Positions 18,033-29,261 of a DNA stretch of 64,000 bases are shown piece by piece. Each line of letters starts with the position of its first letter. Position 1 is the stretch's first letter. Position numbers and translations under genes: made by a program. Location of the stretch: assembly GCF_010548375.1 (NCBI RefSeq), contig NZ_JAAGLY010000003.1:372001-436000 (forward strand). Direction: 5' to 3'. Source of the DNA: Streptomyces sp. SID13726 (GTDB lineage: Bacteria > Actinomycetota > Actinomycetes > Streptomycetales > Streptomycetaceae). Below the pieces are notes generated by a model that was given only the letters and a program-made list of their open reading frames with translations, had not been told where the DNA came from and ran no database searches.

Positions 18033-19519
18033 ACCCGGCCCTCCCGGGACGGCTCCCGTGCCTGGGACTCCTCGAACAGCTCGCGTACCGCCGCCCCGCA
18101 GTAGAACCCCTGGCACCGGCCCGCCAGGGCCCGGGTCCGGCGGCGCAGTCCGTCGAGGCCGGCCGGAGGGATCGTGGCGGTGAGGGCGTCGCGGATCTCG
18201 CCCCGGGTCACCCGCTCGCAGTGGCAGACGAGGGTGCCGTACTCGGGGTCGGCGGCGATGAGTTCGGGCCGCTGGTAGGGGCGCGGGAAGGCCTCGCCGA
18301 GGTTGGGCATGCGGAGCGGTTCCAGTTCCTCGACGGGCCCGAGGTCGAGACCGGCGTCGGCGAGCAGCCCGATCACGTGCGCGGCGATGGCGAGCGAGGC
18401 GGTCAGTCCGGTCGAGCGGATGCCGCCGACGGTGACGTACGACTGCCCGGGGTGCGCGGCGATGCGGTAGTCCTCGTGCTCGGTGGCGGCGCGCAGGCCC
18501 GCGTAGACAGCGGTGACCTCCTCGTCGAGCAGGCCGGGGAGGATACGGCGGCCCTTCTCCCGGAGCGCGTCCAGGCCGTCGGCGGTGGAGCGGGTGGCCC
18601 GCTTGTCGTCCAGGTCCTCGGCGGTGGGGCCGAGCAGGACGTTGCCGTACACCGTGGGGGCGACCAGGACGCCCTTGCCGAGTGCGGTGGGGACGGGCAG
18701 GAGGATGTGCCGTACGAGGTCGCGGGCGAACTTGTCGAAGACGAGGAGCTGTCCCCGGCGCGGGGTGACGGTGAAGTCGTCATGGCCGAGGGCGCGGTCG
18801 AGGGTGTCGGCGTGCAGCCCGGCGGCGTTGACGAGCCAGCGGGTGCGGAGGGTGCCACGGTCGGTCTCCAGGCGGTGCGTTCCGTCCTGGTGACTTGCCT
18901 GTCGTACACGGGAGTTGAGGTGGAGGTCGACTCCGTTGCGGACGGCCTGGGTGCCGTACGCCAGGGTCGTCGTCCAAGGGCAGATGATGCTCTCACCGGG
19001 GACGTGCAGGGCGCCGAGTGCGCCGGGGCCGAGGTGGGGTTCTCGGTCGTAGAGCTCGGTCGGGCCCAGAAGGCGGGTGTCGAGGCAGTCGTTGCGCTCG
19101 GCCTTCTCCACGAGGCGGGGCAGGGTGGCGAGTTGCTCCTCGTCCCAGGCGACGAGGAGGGCGCCGACTGGTTCCACGGGGATGCCGGTCGCCGCCGCGT
19201 ACTCGGCGAGCAGGTGTGCGCCTTCCCTTACGAGGCGGGCCTCCAGAAAGCCGGGGGTGGCGTCGAAACCGGTGTGCAGGATGGCTGTGTTGGCCTTCGA
19301 GCTGCCCTGGCCCACGTCGTCCTGTGCTTCGACGAGGGCGATGCGGAGGTTTGGGTGGTGGGCGAGGGCCCGGGCTATGGCGGTGCCGACCACTCCGGCG
19401 CCGACGATCGCAATGTCGTACAGGGATGCAGGGAGCGGTCCCCGGCGGGTGACGGTTTGCGGCTGCGGCTGCGTCGTGGCTGGTCGCGCAGTTCCCCGCG
19501 CCCCTTCGGGTCGCTTCAT
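18029..19519 (-). CDS. GlpA/LhgO-like FAD dehydrogenase with C-terminal BFD [2Fe-2S] domain
   Basis: The 496-residue protein has a DAO-type FAD domain (IAIVGAGVVGTAIARAL from about residue 36, and VGGIRSTGLTASLAIA near 380). The C-terminal BFD-like domain has cysteines 432, 434, 469 and 474 (LVCHCERVT and RCQGFYCG), which should hold a [2Fe-2S] cluster. With the glycerol kinase next door, the likely substrate is glycerol 3-phosphate; a 2-hydroxyacid is the alternative. The ATG at 19519 overlaps the kinase stop by four bases. The first ~33 residues are low complexity and are encoded by a genome-type REP palindrome, so a later start is possible. Confidence 0.85.
   Translation of the reverse strand: MKRPEGARGTARPATTQPQPQTVTRRGPLPASLYDIAIVGAGVVGTAIARALAHHPNLRIALVEAQDDVGQGSSKANTAILHTGFDATPGFLEARLVREGAHLLAEYAAATGIPVEPVGALLVAWDEEQLATLPRLVEKAERNDCLDTRLLGPTELYDREPHLGPGALGALHVPGESIICPWTTTLAYGTQAVRNGVDLHLNSRVRQASHQDGTHRLETDRGTLRTRWLVNAAGLHADTLDRALGHDDFTVTPRRGQLLVFDKFARDLVRHILLPVPTALGKGVLVAPTVYGNVLLGPTAEDLDDKRATRSTADGLDALREKGRRILPGLLDEEVTAVYAGLRAATEHEDYRIAAHPGQSYVTVGGIRSTGLTASLAIAAHVIGLLADAGLDLGPVEELEPLRMPNLGEAFPRPYQRPELIAADPEYGTLVCHCERVTRGEIRDALTATIPPAGLDGLRRRTRALAGRCQGFYCGAAVRELFEESQAREPSREGRV
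19455..19505 (-). repeat. Streptomyces-type REP palindromic element inside a coding 5' end
   Basis: Read on the minus strand, it begins GGGGCGCGGGGAACTGCGCG and continues with CCAGCCACGACGCAGCCGC. The same core recurs at 58993. Such elements are normally intergenic in Streptomyces, but here the element falls within codons 5-22 of the GlpA-like gene. Confidence 0.75.
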
Positions 19520-20955
19520 CCGGCCGTTCCGTCCAGCAGTGCCGTGACCGCTCGCCGAAACTCCCCCAACCGCTGTCCCGCCTCCTGTGCCGAAATCCTC
19601 GGCTCGTACACCGCCGCCGGTTTCCAGTCCGGCAGGGCGTCGGCCGGCTCCAGGCCGGGATCCGCGCCGAGGCGGGCCAGCGCGCCCACGCCCAGTGCCG
19701 TCGCGTCCGGCAGGGCCGATACCTCGACCGGGCGTTGCAGCAGGTCGGCCTGGGTCTGCATGAGGAGCGTGGAGCGGGTGAGGCCGCCGTCGACGCGCAG
19801 GGCGTCCAAAGGGGTGCCGAGATCCTGCGCCGCCGCTTCGGCGAGTTCCACGACCTGGGCCGCCAGCCCCTCGCACAGCGCGCGCACCAGATGTCCGGGG
19901 CCCGTGTCGAGGCCGAGGCCCGTGAGCGAGCCGCGCAGTTCGCCCCGCCACCAGGGGGCGGCGAGCCCGGCCAGGGCCGGGACGAAGGTCACCCCACCGC
20001 TGTCGGACACCGAACCGCCCACCGTGTCCAGGTCGGCCGCGCCCCCGATGACACCCAGGTCCGTCAGCCAGCGGACCGCCGACGCGGCCGTGTACACCTG
20101 GCCGTCGAGGCAGTAGCTCGTCCTGCCGCCGAGCCGCCAGGCCACACAGCTCACCAGGCCCGAATCACCGCGCCGGGGTGCGGAACCGGTGTGGGCGAGC
20201 AGGAACGCCCCCGTGCCGTAGGTGCACTTGGCGCCGCCCGGTGCGGTGATGCGCTGGGCGAGCAGGGCAGCCTGCTGGTCGACGGCCAAGCCGGTGAGGG
20301 GGATCTCCTGGCCGAACACCCTTGTCACGCCGACCTGTTGGGCGTTGTCGACGACCTCCGGGAGGTGTTCGTCCGTGAGGCCGTACAGCTCCGGAGCACG
20401 TCCCGACCACTCCGCGCGGTCGAGGTCGAGGAGCTGGGTCCGTCCGGCCGTGGCCGCGTCCGTGACGAACGCCCCGGTGAGCCGGTGGACGAGCCAGGCG
20501 TCGCTGGTGGTGACAACTCCCTCGCGGGTGAGGTGCCGTCGGATCCAGGCCATTTTCGGCGCGGCGAAGTACGGGTCGAGCGGAAGGCCGGTCAGGGCGC
20601 GCAACTCGTCGGCGTGCTCGGCGAGTTCGGTGCACACACTCTCGGCTCTGCGGTCCTGCCAGACGAGCGCGTCGGTGAGCGGACGGCCCGTTTCCGGGTC
20701 CCAGGCGAGCACGGTCTCGCCCTGGTTGGCCAGTCCCAGCGCGACCACGGGCTCCCCCGCCTCGGCCAGGGCGCGCGCACCGGCCTCGACCACCGAGTCG
20801 TACAGCCGCGCGGGGTCGGCCTCGACCCTTCCGCCGGGCAGCGCGCGGGGGCGCACCTCGGCGAAGCCGGTGCCGAGGACACCGCGTTCGGGACAGATCA
20901 CCAGGGCCTTGGTGCCGGACGTGCCCTGGTCGACGGCGAGCACCGGACCGGTCAT
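19516..20955 (-). CDS. glpK: FGGY-family carbohydrate kinase, probable glycerol kinase
   Basis: The 479-residue kinase should phosphorylate glycerol to glycerol 3-phosphate with ATP. The phosphate-1 motif is VLAVDQGTSGTKALV, the substrate region is GLANQGETVLAWD and VWQDRR, and the ATP-binding motif is KCTYGTGAFLLAHTG. FGGY signature regions include VDQQAALL and LRVDGGLTRSTLLMQ. Residues typical of GlpK (NQRET) appear here as NQGET, so another polyol remains possible. The ATG at 20955 follows GGGGAGGGG. It is first in a three-gene operon with two FAD oxidoreductases, each joined by ATGA overlaps. Confidence 0.85.
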   Translation of the reverse strand: MTGPVLAVDQGTSGTKALVICPERGVLGTGFAEVRPRALPGGRVEADPARLYDSVVEAGARALAEAGEPVVALGLANQGETVLAWDPETGRPLTDALVWQDRRAESVCTELAEHADELRALTGLPLDPYFAAPKMAWIRRHLTREGVVTTSDAWLVHRLTGAFVTDAATAGRTQLLDLDRAEWSGRAPELYGLTDEHLPEVVDNAQQVGVTRVFGQEIPLTGLAVDQQAALLAQRITAPGGAKCTYGTGAFLLAHTGSAPRRGDSGLVSCVAWRLGGRTSYCLDGQVYTAASAVRWLTDLGVIGGAADLDTVGGSVSDSGGVTFVPALAGLAAPWWRGELRGSLTGLGLDTGPGHLVRALCEGLAAQVVELAEAAAQDLGTPLDALRVDGGLTRSTLLMQTQADLLQRPVEVSALPDATALGVGALARLGADPGLEPADALPDWKPAAVYEPRISAQEAGQRLGEFRRAVTALLDGTAG

Positions 20956-21255
20956 CACTCCCCTCCCCGAACACCCGTCCCCGAGTGATCACAACCCGAC
21001 ACCCTGCCGTCGCCGTCCGCACCGCGTCAAGCGGGCCCCACCAGCGACGACTTGGCTTCGTTGACTGGCTGATCACCAGTCAACTCCCTTTGCGACAAAA
21101 GAAGTTCTTAATGATCGGGAAGGTGATGTGGAGTCGATTCCCCGCCCCTATAGTGACCGCCGACCAACGCGATCTCCTCAACCGCCGCCCAGAGGAGGGC
21201 TGTTGTTACTCCACCCTGCCGTCCTGCCCGGAACCGAGTCCGGGGCGGGCAGGTG
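20956..21255. other. Divergent control region between glycerol kinase and permease operons
   Basis: This 300-bp gap has no gene. It holds a strong inverted repeat at 21060-21084, an A/T-rich patch around 21095-21115 and a TATAGT hexamer at 21149-21154 that could be a -10 element for the plus-strand genes. Confidence 0.5.
21060..21084. promoter_or_regulatory. Operator-like inverted repeat upstream of glycerol kinase
   Basis: GTTGACTGG and CCAGTCAAC are perfect nine-base arms around CTGATCA. The location between divergent operons suggests a dimeric repressor site, for example of a GntR- or IclR-family protein. No regulator gene is adjacent. Confidence 0.65.
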
Positions 21256-22251
21256 ATGGCCAGAGAAGGAGCACGCCCCGTCTACGACCCCGCGGGTCAC
21301 GACCCGGAGCTGCGCGCGGCCCTCCAGGAGGTGCGGGCCGGGCGCTGGATGTCGATGCGCACCCTGCTGGAGCGCACCACCGCGTGGTCGCAGTGGACCC
21401 AGCGCACCCAGGTGCTGGCCGCGGCGGCCGCGGGCACCGACGTGGTGCGGACCTGGCTCACCGAGGAGCCCGGCAGCGTGCCGGGCGCGGTGATGCGGGC
21501 CAGGGTCGCCGTGGAACGCGCGCTGCGGGCCCGGCGCGAGCGGCACCGCCGTACGCACGAACTGTGGATCGAGGCCTGGGACGTGAGCCGGACCGCCTCC
21601 CGGGTCGCCGCCCACGACCCGGTGCCCTGGGTGTGTCTGCTGGCCCTGGCCCAGCTGGACCACCGGCTGCTGTGGGAGGAGCACCGGGCCGAGCCGCCCG
21701 GGCCGATGCTGCCGCCGGGCCCGTGGGGGCTGCTGGCGGAGGCCGACAAGCGGGACCCGTACAACCGCGAGGCCCACCACCGCATGCTCCAGTTCCTGTA
21801 CGCGCGGTCGGCCTCGGGGCGGCTCGCGGAGGCGGTCGGCTACGCGCACTGGGCCGCCGAGTCGGCCCCGCCGGGTTCCGCGCTGCACGTCCTGCCGCTG
21901 TACGTGCGGGTCGAGCGGTACCGGCGAGACGGCGGGCACAGCGCCGCGCTCGACCTGCACTGGGTGGCCGAGGACGCCGTACGGGAGGCGGGCCGGGCGT
22001 ACGACGCCTGGTTCGCGTACGCGCACGCCCAGGAGCGCACCCCACTCGACCTGAACCATCTCGCGCACGCCCTGTGGGGTGCGCTGCGGTTCGAGGAGGC
22101 GACCCGGGTCTTCGACGCGCTCGGCCCGTACTACACGCCACTGCCCTGGGCGTACCGCGCCGACGCGGGCGGCGAACAGGGCCAGGGCGCGCAGATCTTC
22201 CTCCAGGCGCGGACGCGCAGCAGGTCCGCGGCGCACGGCCCCGAAGTCTGA
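21256..22251 (+). CDS. Conserved hypothetical helical (TPR-like) protein
   Basis: The 331-residue soluble protein is mostly alpha-helical, Arg/Ala/Trp-rich, with helix pairs such as DPYNREAHHRMLQFLYARSA and HLAHALWGALRFEEATRVFD that resemble TPR units. No catalytic motif or signal peptide is visible. The ATG at 21256 follows GGCAGG. It lies 39 bases upstream of the APC permease gene on the same strand, so a role linked to amino-acid uptake or its control is possible. I do not recognise a named family. Confidence 0.75.
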   Translation: MAREGARPVYDPAGHDPELRAALQEVRAGRWMSMRTLLERTTAWSQWTQRTQVLAAAAAGTDVVRTWLTEEPGSVPGAVMRARVAVERALRARRERHRRTHELWIEAWDVSRTASRVAAHDPVPWVCLLALAQLDHRLLWEEHRAEPPGPMLPPGPWGLLAEADKRDPYNREAHHRMLQFLYARSASGRLAEAVGYAHWAAESAPPGSALHVLPLYVRVERYRRDGGHSAALDLHWVAEDAVREAGRAYDAWFAYAHAQERTPLDLNHLAHALWGALRFEEATRVFDALGPYYTPLPWAYRADAGGEQGQGAQIFLQARTRSRSAAHGPEV

Positions 22252-22290
22252 CCCCCGCACGTCTCCCGCCACTTCACCGGAGGTCCACTC

Positions 22291-23814
22291 ATGTCATCGG
22301 AACCGTCACTGTCTCCGGGCGTACCGCAGCCCGACGAGGAACAGCGTCTGCGGGAGCTGGGCTACCGGCCCGTGCTGGCCCGGCGCATGGGCGGCTTCGG
22401 CAACTTCGCGATCAGCTTCTCGGTGATCTCGATCCTGTCGGGCTGCATGACCCTGTACGGCTTCGGCATGGGCGCGGGCGGACCCGCCGTGATGCTGTGG
22501 GGCTGGGCGGGCGTCGGGCTGTTCGTGCTGTGCGTGGGACTCGCGCTGGCGGAGGTCACCAGCGCGTATCCGACGTCCGGCGCCCTGTACTACATGGCGG
22601 ACCGGCTCGGCGGGCGCCGCTGGGGCTGGTACACGGGCTGGCTGAACCTGCTCGGGCTGCTCGGCGCCATCGCCGGCATCGACTACGGCGCCGCCCTGTT
22701 CGCGGGCGCGTTCGCCAACCTCCAGTGGGGCTTCGAGCCGACACCGGAGAAGACCATGCTGATCTTCATGGCGATCCTGCTGCTGCACGCCGTGCTGAAC
22801 CTGTTCGGCGTGCGGCTGGTCTCCGTGCTCAACTCGGTCAGCGTGTGGTGGCACCTGGCCGGTGTCGCGGTCATCGTGGGCGCCCTGTGGATCGTCCCGG
22901 ACAGCCACCAGTCGCCGTCGTTCGTGTTCACGGAGTTCGTCAACGACACCGGCTGGCACAACCCGGTCTACGTGGCCGCGATAGGTCTGCTGCTCGCGCA
23001 GTACACGTTCTGCGGCTACGACGCCTCGGCCCATCTCTCCGAGGAGACCTCCAACGCCTCGGTGTCGGCGGCGAAGGGCATCGTGCGCTCCATCTGGGTG
23101 TCGTGGATCGCCGGTTTCGTGCTGCTCACGGGGCTGACCTTCGCGATCCAGGACTACGACGCCACCCGGGCCAGCGCGACCGGGGTGCCGCCGGCCCAGA
23201 TCCTCATCGACGGGCTCGGCACGGACGGTGCGAGCGCCCTGCTGATCGTGGTGATCGTGGCCCAGCTGTTCTGCGGCAACGCCGAGGTGGCCGCGGCCAG
23301 CCGGATGGTGTTCGCGTTCAGCCGGGACAAGGCGCTGCCGGGTTCGGCGCTCTGGCGGAAGGTCAGCGCCCGCACCCAGACGCCGGTCGCCGCCGTGTGG
23401 CTGTCGGTCGTGGTCGCCTGTTTGCTGGCGCTGCCCTCGCTGTACTCGGCGACCGCCTACGGCGCGGTGACCGCGATCAACGTCATCGGGATCACGCCCG
23501 CGTACGCCATTCCCGTGCTGCTGCGGCTGCGCGCGGGGAGCCGTTTTCAGCCGGGTCCGTGGCATCTGGGCCGGTGGAGCAAGCCCGTCGGATGGGTCGC
23601 CGTGGTGTGGGTGGCGGGTGTGACGGTGCTGTTCTGTCTGCCGCAGTCGTCGCCGGTGACGGTGGACACGATGAACTACGCCTCCGTCGCCCTGGCGGCC
23701 GTTCTGCTCCTCGCCACGGTGTGGTGGTTCGTGGCCCGGCGTTCGTACGGAACGCCCACGACCGCCGCCTACTCCGACCGGGAACAGGCCGAACTCGCCG
23801 AGGGCATCGTCTGA
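22291..23814 (+). CDS. APC-superfamily amino acid permease
   Basis: The 507-residue protein has twelve predicted helices and the APC core: GGFGNFAISFSVISILSG with a GS-type unwound helix 1, then EVTSAYPTSGALYYM and YTFCGYDASAHLSEETSNAS in helix 6. It resembles BAT1/GabP-type transporters of amino acids or amines such as GABA or ethanolamine. The exact substrate cannot be read from sequence. GGAGG lies 8 bases before the ATG. It is probably cotranscribed with the helical protein upstream. Confidence 0.92.
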   Translation: MSSEPSLSPGVPQPDEEQRLRELGYRPVLARRMGGFGNFAISFSVISILSGCMTLYGFGMGAGGPAVMLWGWAGVGLFVLCVGLALAEVTSAYPTSGALYYMADRLGGRRWGWYTGWLNLLGLLGAIAGIDYGAALFAGAFANLQWGFEPTPEKTMLIFMAILLLHAVLNLFGVRLVSVLNSVSVWWHLAGVAVIVGALWIVPDSHQSPSFVFTEFVNDTGWHNPVYVAAIGLLLAQYTFCGYDASAHLSEETSNASVSAAKGIVRSIWVSWIAGFVLLTGLTFAIQDYDATRASATGVPPAQILIDGLGTDGASALLIVVIVAQLFCGNAEVAAASRMVFAFSRDKALPGSALWRKVSARTQTPVAAVWLSVVVACLLALPSLYSATAYGAVTAINVIGITPAYAIPVLLRLRAGSRFQPGPWHLGRWSKPVGWVAVVWVAGVTVLFCLPQSSPVTVDTMNYASVALAAVLLLATVWWFVARRSYGTPTTAAYSDREQAELAEGIV

Positions 23815-23823
23815 AACCAGGCG

Positions 23824-23861
23824 ATCCGGCACCTCGCCGGGTACGAACTCCCGTGCCGGAT
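23824..23861 (+). terminator. Possible hairpin terminator after the permease
   Basis: ATCCGGCAC (23824-23832) and GTGCCGGAT (23853-23861) are perfect nine-base arms with a 20-base loop, ten bases after the permease stop. Confidence 0.55.
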
Positions 23862-23948
23862 ACGGCAGGATGAGCGGTCGCGTCGGCCACGGAACCTTCA
23901 CACGGCCGGCGCGATCGCACATCCCGCACTTCTCGAACAGGTGGCAAC

Positions 23949-25064
23949 GTGACGGCATTCAAACGGGATCTCACCATGGACGACCTGGTCGTCGCCGGCA
24001 TCGCCGTGGTGGCGGGGCTCGTGGCGGCTTTCCTGCTGCGCATGCTGCTGAAGTGGCTGGGCAAGCACGCGGACCGCACCAAGTGGGGCGGTGACGACGT
24101 GATCGTGGCCGCGCTGCGGACCGTGGTGCCCTCGGCGACGATCGCGGGCGGCCTCGCCATCGCGGCGGCGGCCCTCCCCCTGACCAAGGGGGTCCAGCGG
24201 ACCGTTAACCAGGTCCTCACCGTGCTGCTGATCTTCGTCGTCACGGTGGCGGCGGCCCGGCTGGTCGCGGGGCTGGTGCGGACGGTCACCACGTCCCGCT
24301 CCGGCGTCGCGGGGTCGGCCACGATCTTCGTGAACATCACCAGGGTGCTGGTCCTGGCGATCGGCTTCCTGGTCGTCCTCCAGACCCTCGGCATCTCCAT
24401 AGCGCCCCTGCTCACCGCTCTCGGCGTCGGCGGTCTCGCGGTCGCGCTCGCCCTTCAGGACACGCTCGCCAACCTCTTCGCGGGCATCCACATCCTCGCC
24501 TCCAAGACGGTCCAGCCCGGCGACTACATCAAGCTGGCCAGCGGTGAGGAGGGTTACGTCGAGGACATCAACTGGCGCCAGACCACGGTCCGCGCGCTCT
24601 CCAACAACCTGATCGTCGTCCCCAACGGCGAGCTCGCCAAGACGAACATGACCAACTTCATGCGTCCCGAGCAGCAGTTGACGATCCTGGTGCAGGTCGG
24701 GGTGGCCTACGACAGCGACCTGGACCACGTCGAGCGGGTCACCTGCGAGGTCGTCACCGAGGTCATGACGGAGATCGAGGGCGCGCTCCCCGAGCACGAA
24801 CCCCTGGTCCGCTTCCACACCTTCGGCGACTCCCGCATCGGCTTCACCGTCATCCTGGGCGTCGGGGAGTTCAGCGACCAGTTCCGCATCAAGCACGAGT
24901 TCATCAAGCAACTGCACAGGCGCTACCGGGCGGAGGGCATCCGTATTCCGGCGCCTACGCGGACGGTGGCGATCCAGCAGGGGTCGGTGTCCATTCCGCA
25001 GCAGCGCGGCGCGGAGACGGTGGTGGTCGAGCCGGGCGAGGTGTCGTCCGCCCGGCTCGACTGA
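23949..25064 (+). CDS. MscS-family mechanosensitive ion channel
   Basis: The 371-residue protein has an N-terminal helix, two further helices and the pore-lining TM3, with Ala/Gly packing in LTALGVGGLAVALALQDTLANLFAG. The beta-domain motif GDYIKLASGEEGYVEDINWRQT and VPNGELAKTNMTNF follow, then the C-terminal alpha/beta domain. It protects the cell from osmotic downshock by opening under membrane tension. The GTG start at 23949 has AGGTGG upstream. The last ~35 residues are variable. Confidence 0.95.
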   Translation: MTAFKRDLTMDDLVVAGIAVVAGLVAAFLLRMLLKWLGKHADRTKWGGDDVIVAALRTVVPSATIAGGLAIAAAALPLTKGVQRTVNQVLTVLLIFVVTVAAARLVAGLVRTVTTSRSGVAGSATIFVNITRVLVLAIGFLVVLQTLGISIAPLLTALGVGGLAVALALQDTLANLFAGIHILASKTVQPGDYIKLASGEEGYVEDINWRQTTVRALSNNLIVVPNGELAKTNMTNFMRPEQQLTILVQVGVAYDSDLDHVERVTCEVVTEVMTEIEGALPEHEPLVRFHTFGDSRIGFTVILGVGEFSDQFRIKHEFIKQLHRRYRAEGIRIPAPTRTVAIQQGSVSIPQQRGAETVVVEPGEVSSARLD

Positions 25065-25128
25065 AGCCTTTCGGCTACGGCTCTTTCGATTGCGGCCCGT
25101 TTTGGTTACGGCCCGTTCGGCTGAGTCC

Positions 25129-26682
25129 TTACAGGGTCGCCGAGTTGTCGTGCGGCGCGCTCGGCCGGGCCTGCGGTGTGCGCAGGGTCGAGGTCACCGG
25201 GGTGACCGTCCAGTCGGGGTGGCCGGGCATCCTCGGGGTCTTCGTACCGTAGAGCCAGTCGCGCAGGAAGCCGGACTGGTCGGTGCCGGAGATCTCCGAG
25301 GCGACGGCGATGTAGTCGTCGGTCGTCGCCGAGGAGTCGCGGTGGCGCTCCAGGAAGGTCCGCTCGATGGCGGTGAAGACCGTCTCGCCGACCTGCTGAC
25401 GCAGCGCGTACAGCACGAGGACGCCGCCCAGATAGCGCTGGCTGTCGAAGAGGTTGGCCGCGTTCGGGGCGGCGACCGGGCCCGAGGTCCTGCGCCACTG
25501 GTCGCCGCGCACGTACGTGTCCTTCATGCGGGCTTCCATGGTGGTGAGGCCGAGGGAGTCGGCCCAGCCGCGCTCGTAGCGGTAGAGCAGCCCGTAGAAG
25601 TCGGCGTGGCCCTCGTTGAGCCAGAGGTCGGCCCAGTTGCCGGGGCTGACGCTGTTGCCGAACCAGGAGTGGACCAGCTCGTGCATCATGTGCGAGCCGA
25701 TGTTCTTCTCCGCCTGCAGCAGGAAGTTCGGCTTGTACAGGGTGAGGGTCTGGGTCTCCAGGCCGGTGAAGTCGAAGGCGTTCGAGGCGTCGTTGTTGCA
25801 GGGCAGCAGGCCGTACGTCTCGAAGGGGAACGCGCCGAGCCGCTGCTCGATCCAGCTCACCAGGTTCGGGGTGAGGGCGAGCGCGGGCTCCAGCGCGGTG
25901 GCGCGGGCGGTCGGGACGACGTCCCTCAGCGGGAGGCCATGTGGCCCCTGCCGGTCCTTGATCACGTAGTCGCCGACCGTGATCTGGACGATCTCCGTGG
26001 CGATGGGCTCCCGGGACCGGTAGCAGTACGCGGTCCGGCTGTCGCCGAGGTCCTCGGTGCTCACCAGGTGGCCGCTGGCGACGCCCTTGAGACCGGCCGG
26101 GACGGTGATACGGAAGCTGAAGTCCGCCTTGTCCGAGGGGTGGTCGTTGCACGGGAAGACGGTGTGCGCGGAGTTCGGCTGGGGGCAGATCGCGAAGCCG
26201 TCCGGGGTGGGCACCCAGGCGGTGTGCGAGAGGGCGCCGCGCGGGTCGGCCGAGTAGGCCACGACGACCTCGGCCCTCTCCTGCGCGGGCAGCGAGCCGG
26301 CGGGCGTGATCCGCAGCTTCTCGTCGGCCTGCTCGAAGGCCGCCGTGTCTCCCGCCACGGTGACGCTGCGTATGGTCAGGCCCAGCGCGTCCAGGGAGAA
26401 GCGGCTCAGCTCCTGGGTGGTGGTGATCCTCAGGGTCGCCGTGGCGTCGACCAGCCGGGTCGTGGGGTCGTAGGCGAGGTCGAGGTGGTACGCGGAGACG
26501 CGGTAGCCGTCATTGCCGAGGCTCGGGTAGACGGAGTCCCCCAGGGTCTCCGATCCAGGGGTGCCGGCCTGAGGGCCAGGGGTGCCGGTCGCCGCGTCCG
26601 CGTGTGCCGGGGAGGCCAGGGACAGGGCCGCCACCGTGCCGAGCAGAGCTGCCGGGGCCGTCACTCTGGTGCGATATCTCAT
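25129..26682 (-). CDS. Secreted M1-family zinc metallopeptidase
   Basis: The 517-residue exported protein has a signal peptide (MRYRTRVTAPAALLGTVAAL, ending near SPAHA). An N-terminal beta domain is followed by a thermolysin-like domain with HELVHSWFG and a downstream NEGHADF Glu, giving the HExxH-x18-E zinc site of M1 peptidases. The exopeptidase GxMEN motif is replaced by GLETQTLTLY, as in several actinobacterial members. It therefore probably trims extracellular peptides. The ATG at 26682 is preferred because the signal peptide starts there; the frame is open 43 codons further 5'. It is convergent with the MscS gene. Confidence 0.9.
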   Translation of the reverse strand: MRYRTRVTAPAALLGTVAALSLASPAHADAATGTPGPQAGTPGSETLGDSVYPSLGNDGYRVSAYHLDLAYDPTTRLVDATATLRITTTQELSRFSLDALGLTIRSVTVAGDTAAFEQADEKLRITPAGSLPAQERAEVVVAYSADPRGALSHTAWVPTPDGFAICPQPNSAHTVFPCNDHPSDKADFSFRITVPAGLKGVASGHLVSTEDLGDSRTAYCYRSREPIATEIVQITVGDYVIKDRQGPHGLPLRDVVPTARATALEPALALTPNLVSWIEQRLGAFPFETYGLLPCNNDASNAFDFTGLETQTLTLYKPNFLLQAEKNIGSHMMHELVHSWFGNSVSPGNWADLWLNEGHADFYGLLYRYERGWADSLGLTTMEARMKDTYVRGDQWRRTSGPVAAPNAANLFDSQRYLGGVLVLYALRQQVGETVFTAIERTFLERHRDSSATTDDYIAVASEISGTDQSGFLRDWLYGTKTPRMPGHPDWTVTPVTSTLRTPQARPSAPHDNSATL

Positions 26683-26792
26683 GGTCCGCTTTCTCTGGGG
26701 CGGCCGGCTGGTCGGGTCCGGCCGTCGGATGAGTCCGGTCAACGTGCATGACCGTCGGGTCAACCTGCATGACCACAAGATCGGACGCCTGA

Positions 26793-29135
<2,343 letters not shown>

Positions 29136-29159
29136 GCCGACGCAGGCCAGCTGTGTGAT

Positions 29160-29194
29160 CCCGCCCCGGTCGGCATGTGCCCGGCCGGGGCGGG
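29160..29194 (+). terminator. Hairpin terminator after isocitrate dehydrogenase
   Basis: CCCGCCCCGG (29160-29169) pairs with CCGGGGCGGG (29185-29194) in a ten-base perfect stem with a 15-base loop, 24 bases after the stop codon. Confidence 0.8.
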
Positions 29195-29197
29195 CCG

Positions 29198-29261
29198 CGT
29201 CTCACCGGTCCCGGGGCTCACCAGTCCCGCGTCTCGACGGTCCCGCGTCTCACCAGTCCCG
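29198..29261. repeat. 16-bp tandem repeat, four copies
   Basis: Four 16-bp units (29198, 29214, 29230, 29246) have the form CGTCTCACCAGTCCCG with a few changes. The last unit overlaps the stop codon and final codons of the minus-strand gene ending at 29250, so the array probably grew from that gene end. Confidence 0.85.

Noticed and set aside
20985..23873. A 962-codon frame across the divergent region, helical protein and permease genes
   Set aside because: Arg/Gly/Pro-rich translation in a different frame from two well-supported genes; it is a GC shadow.
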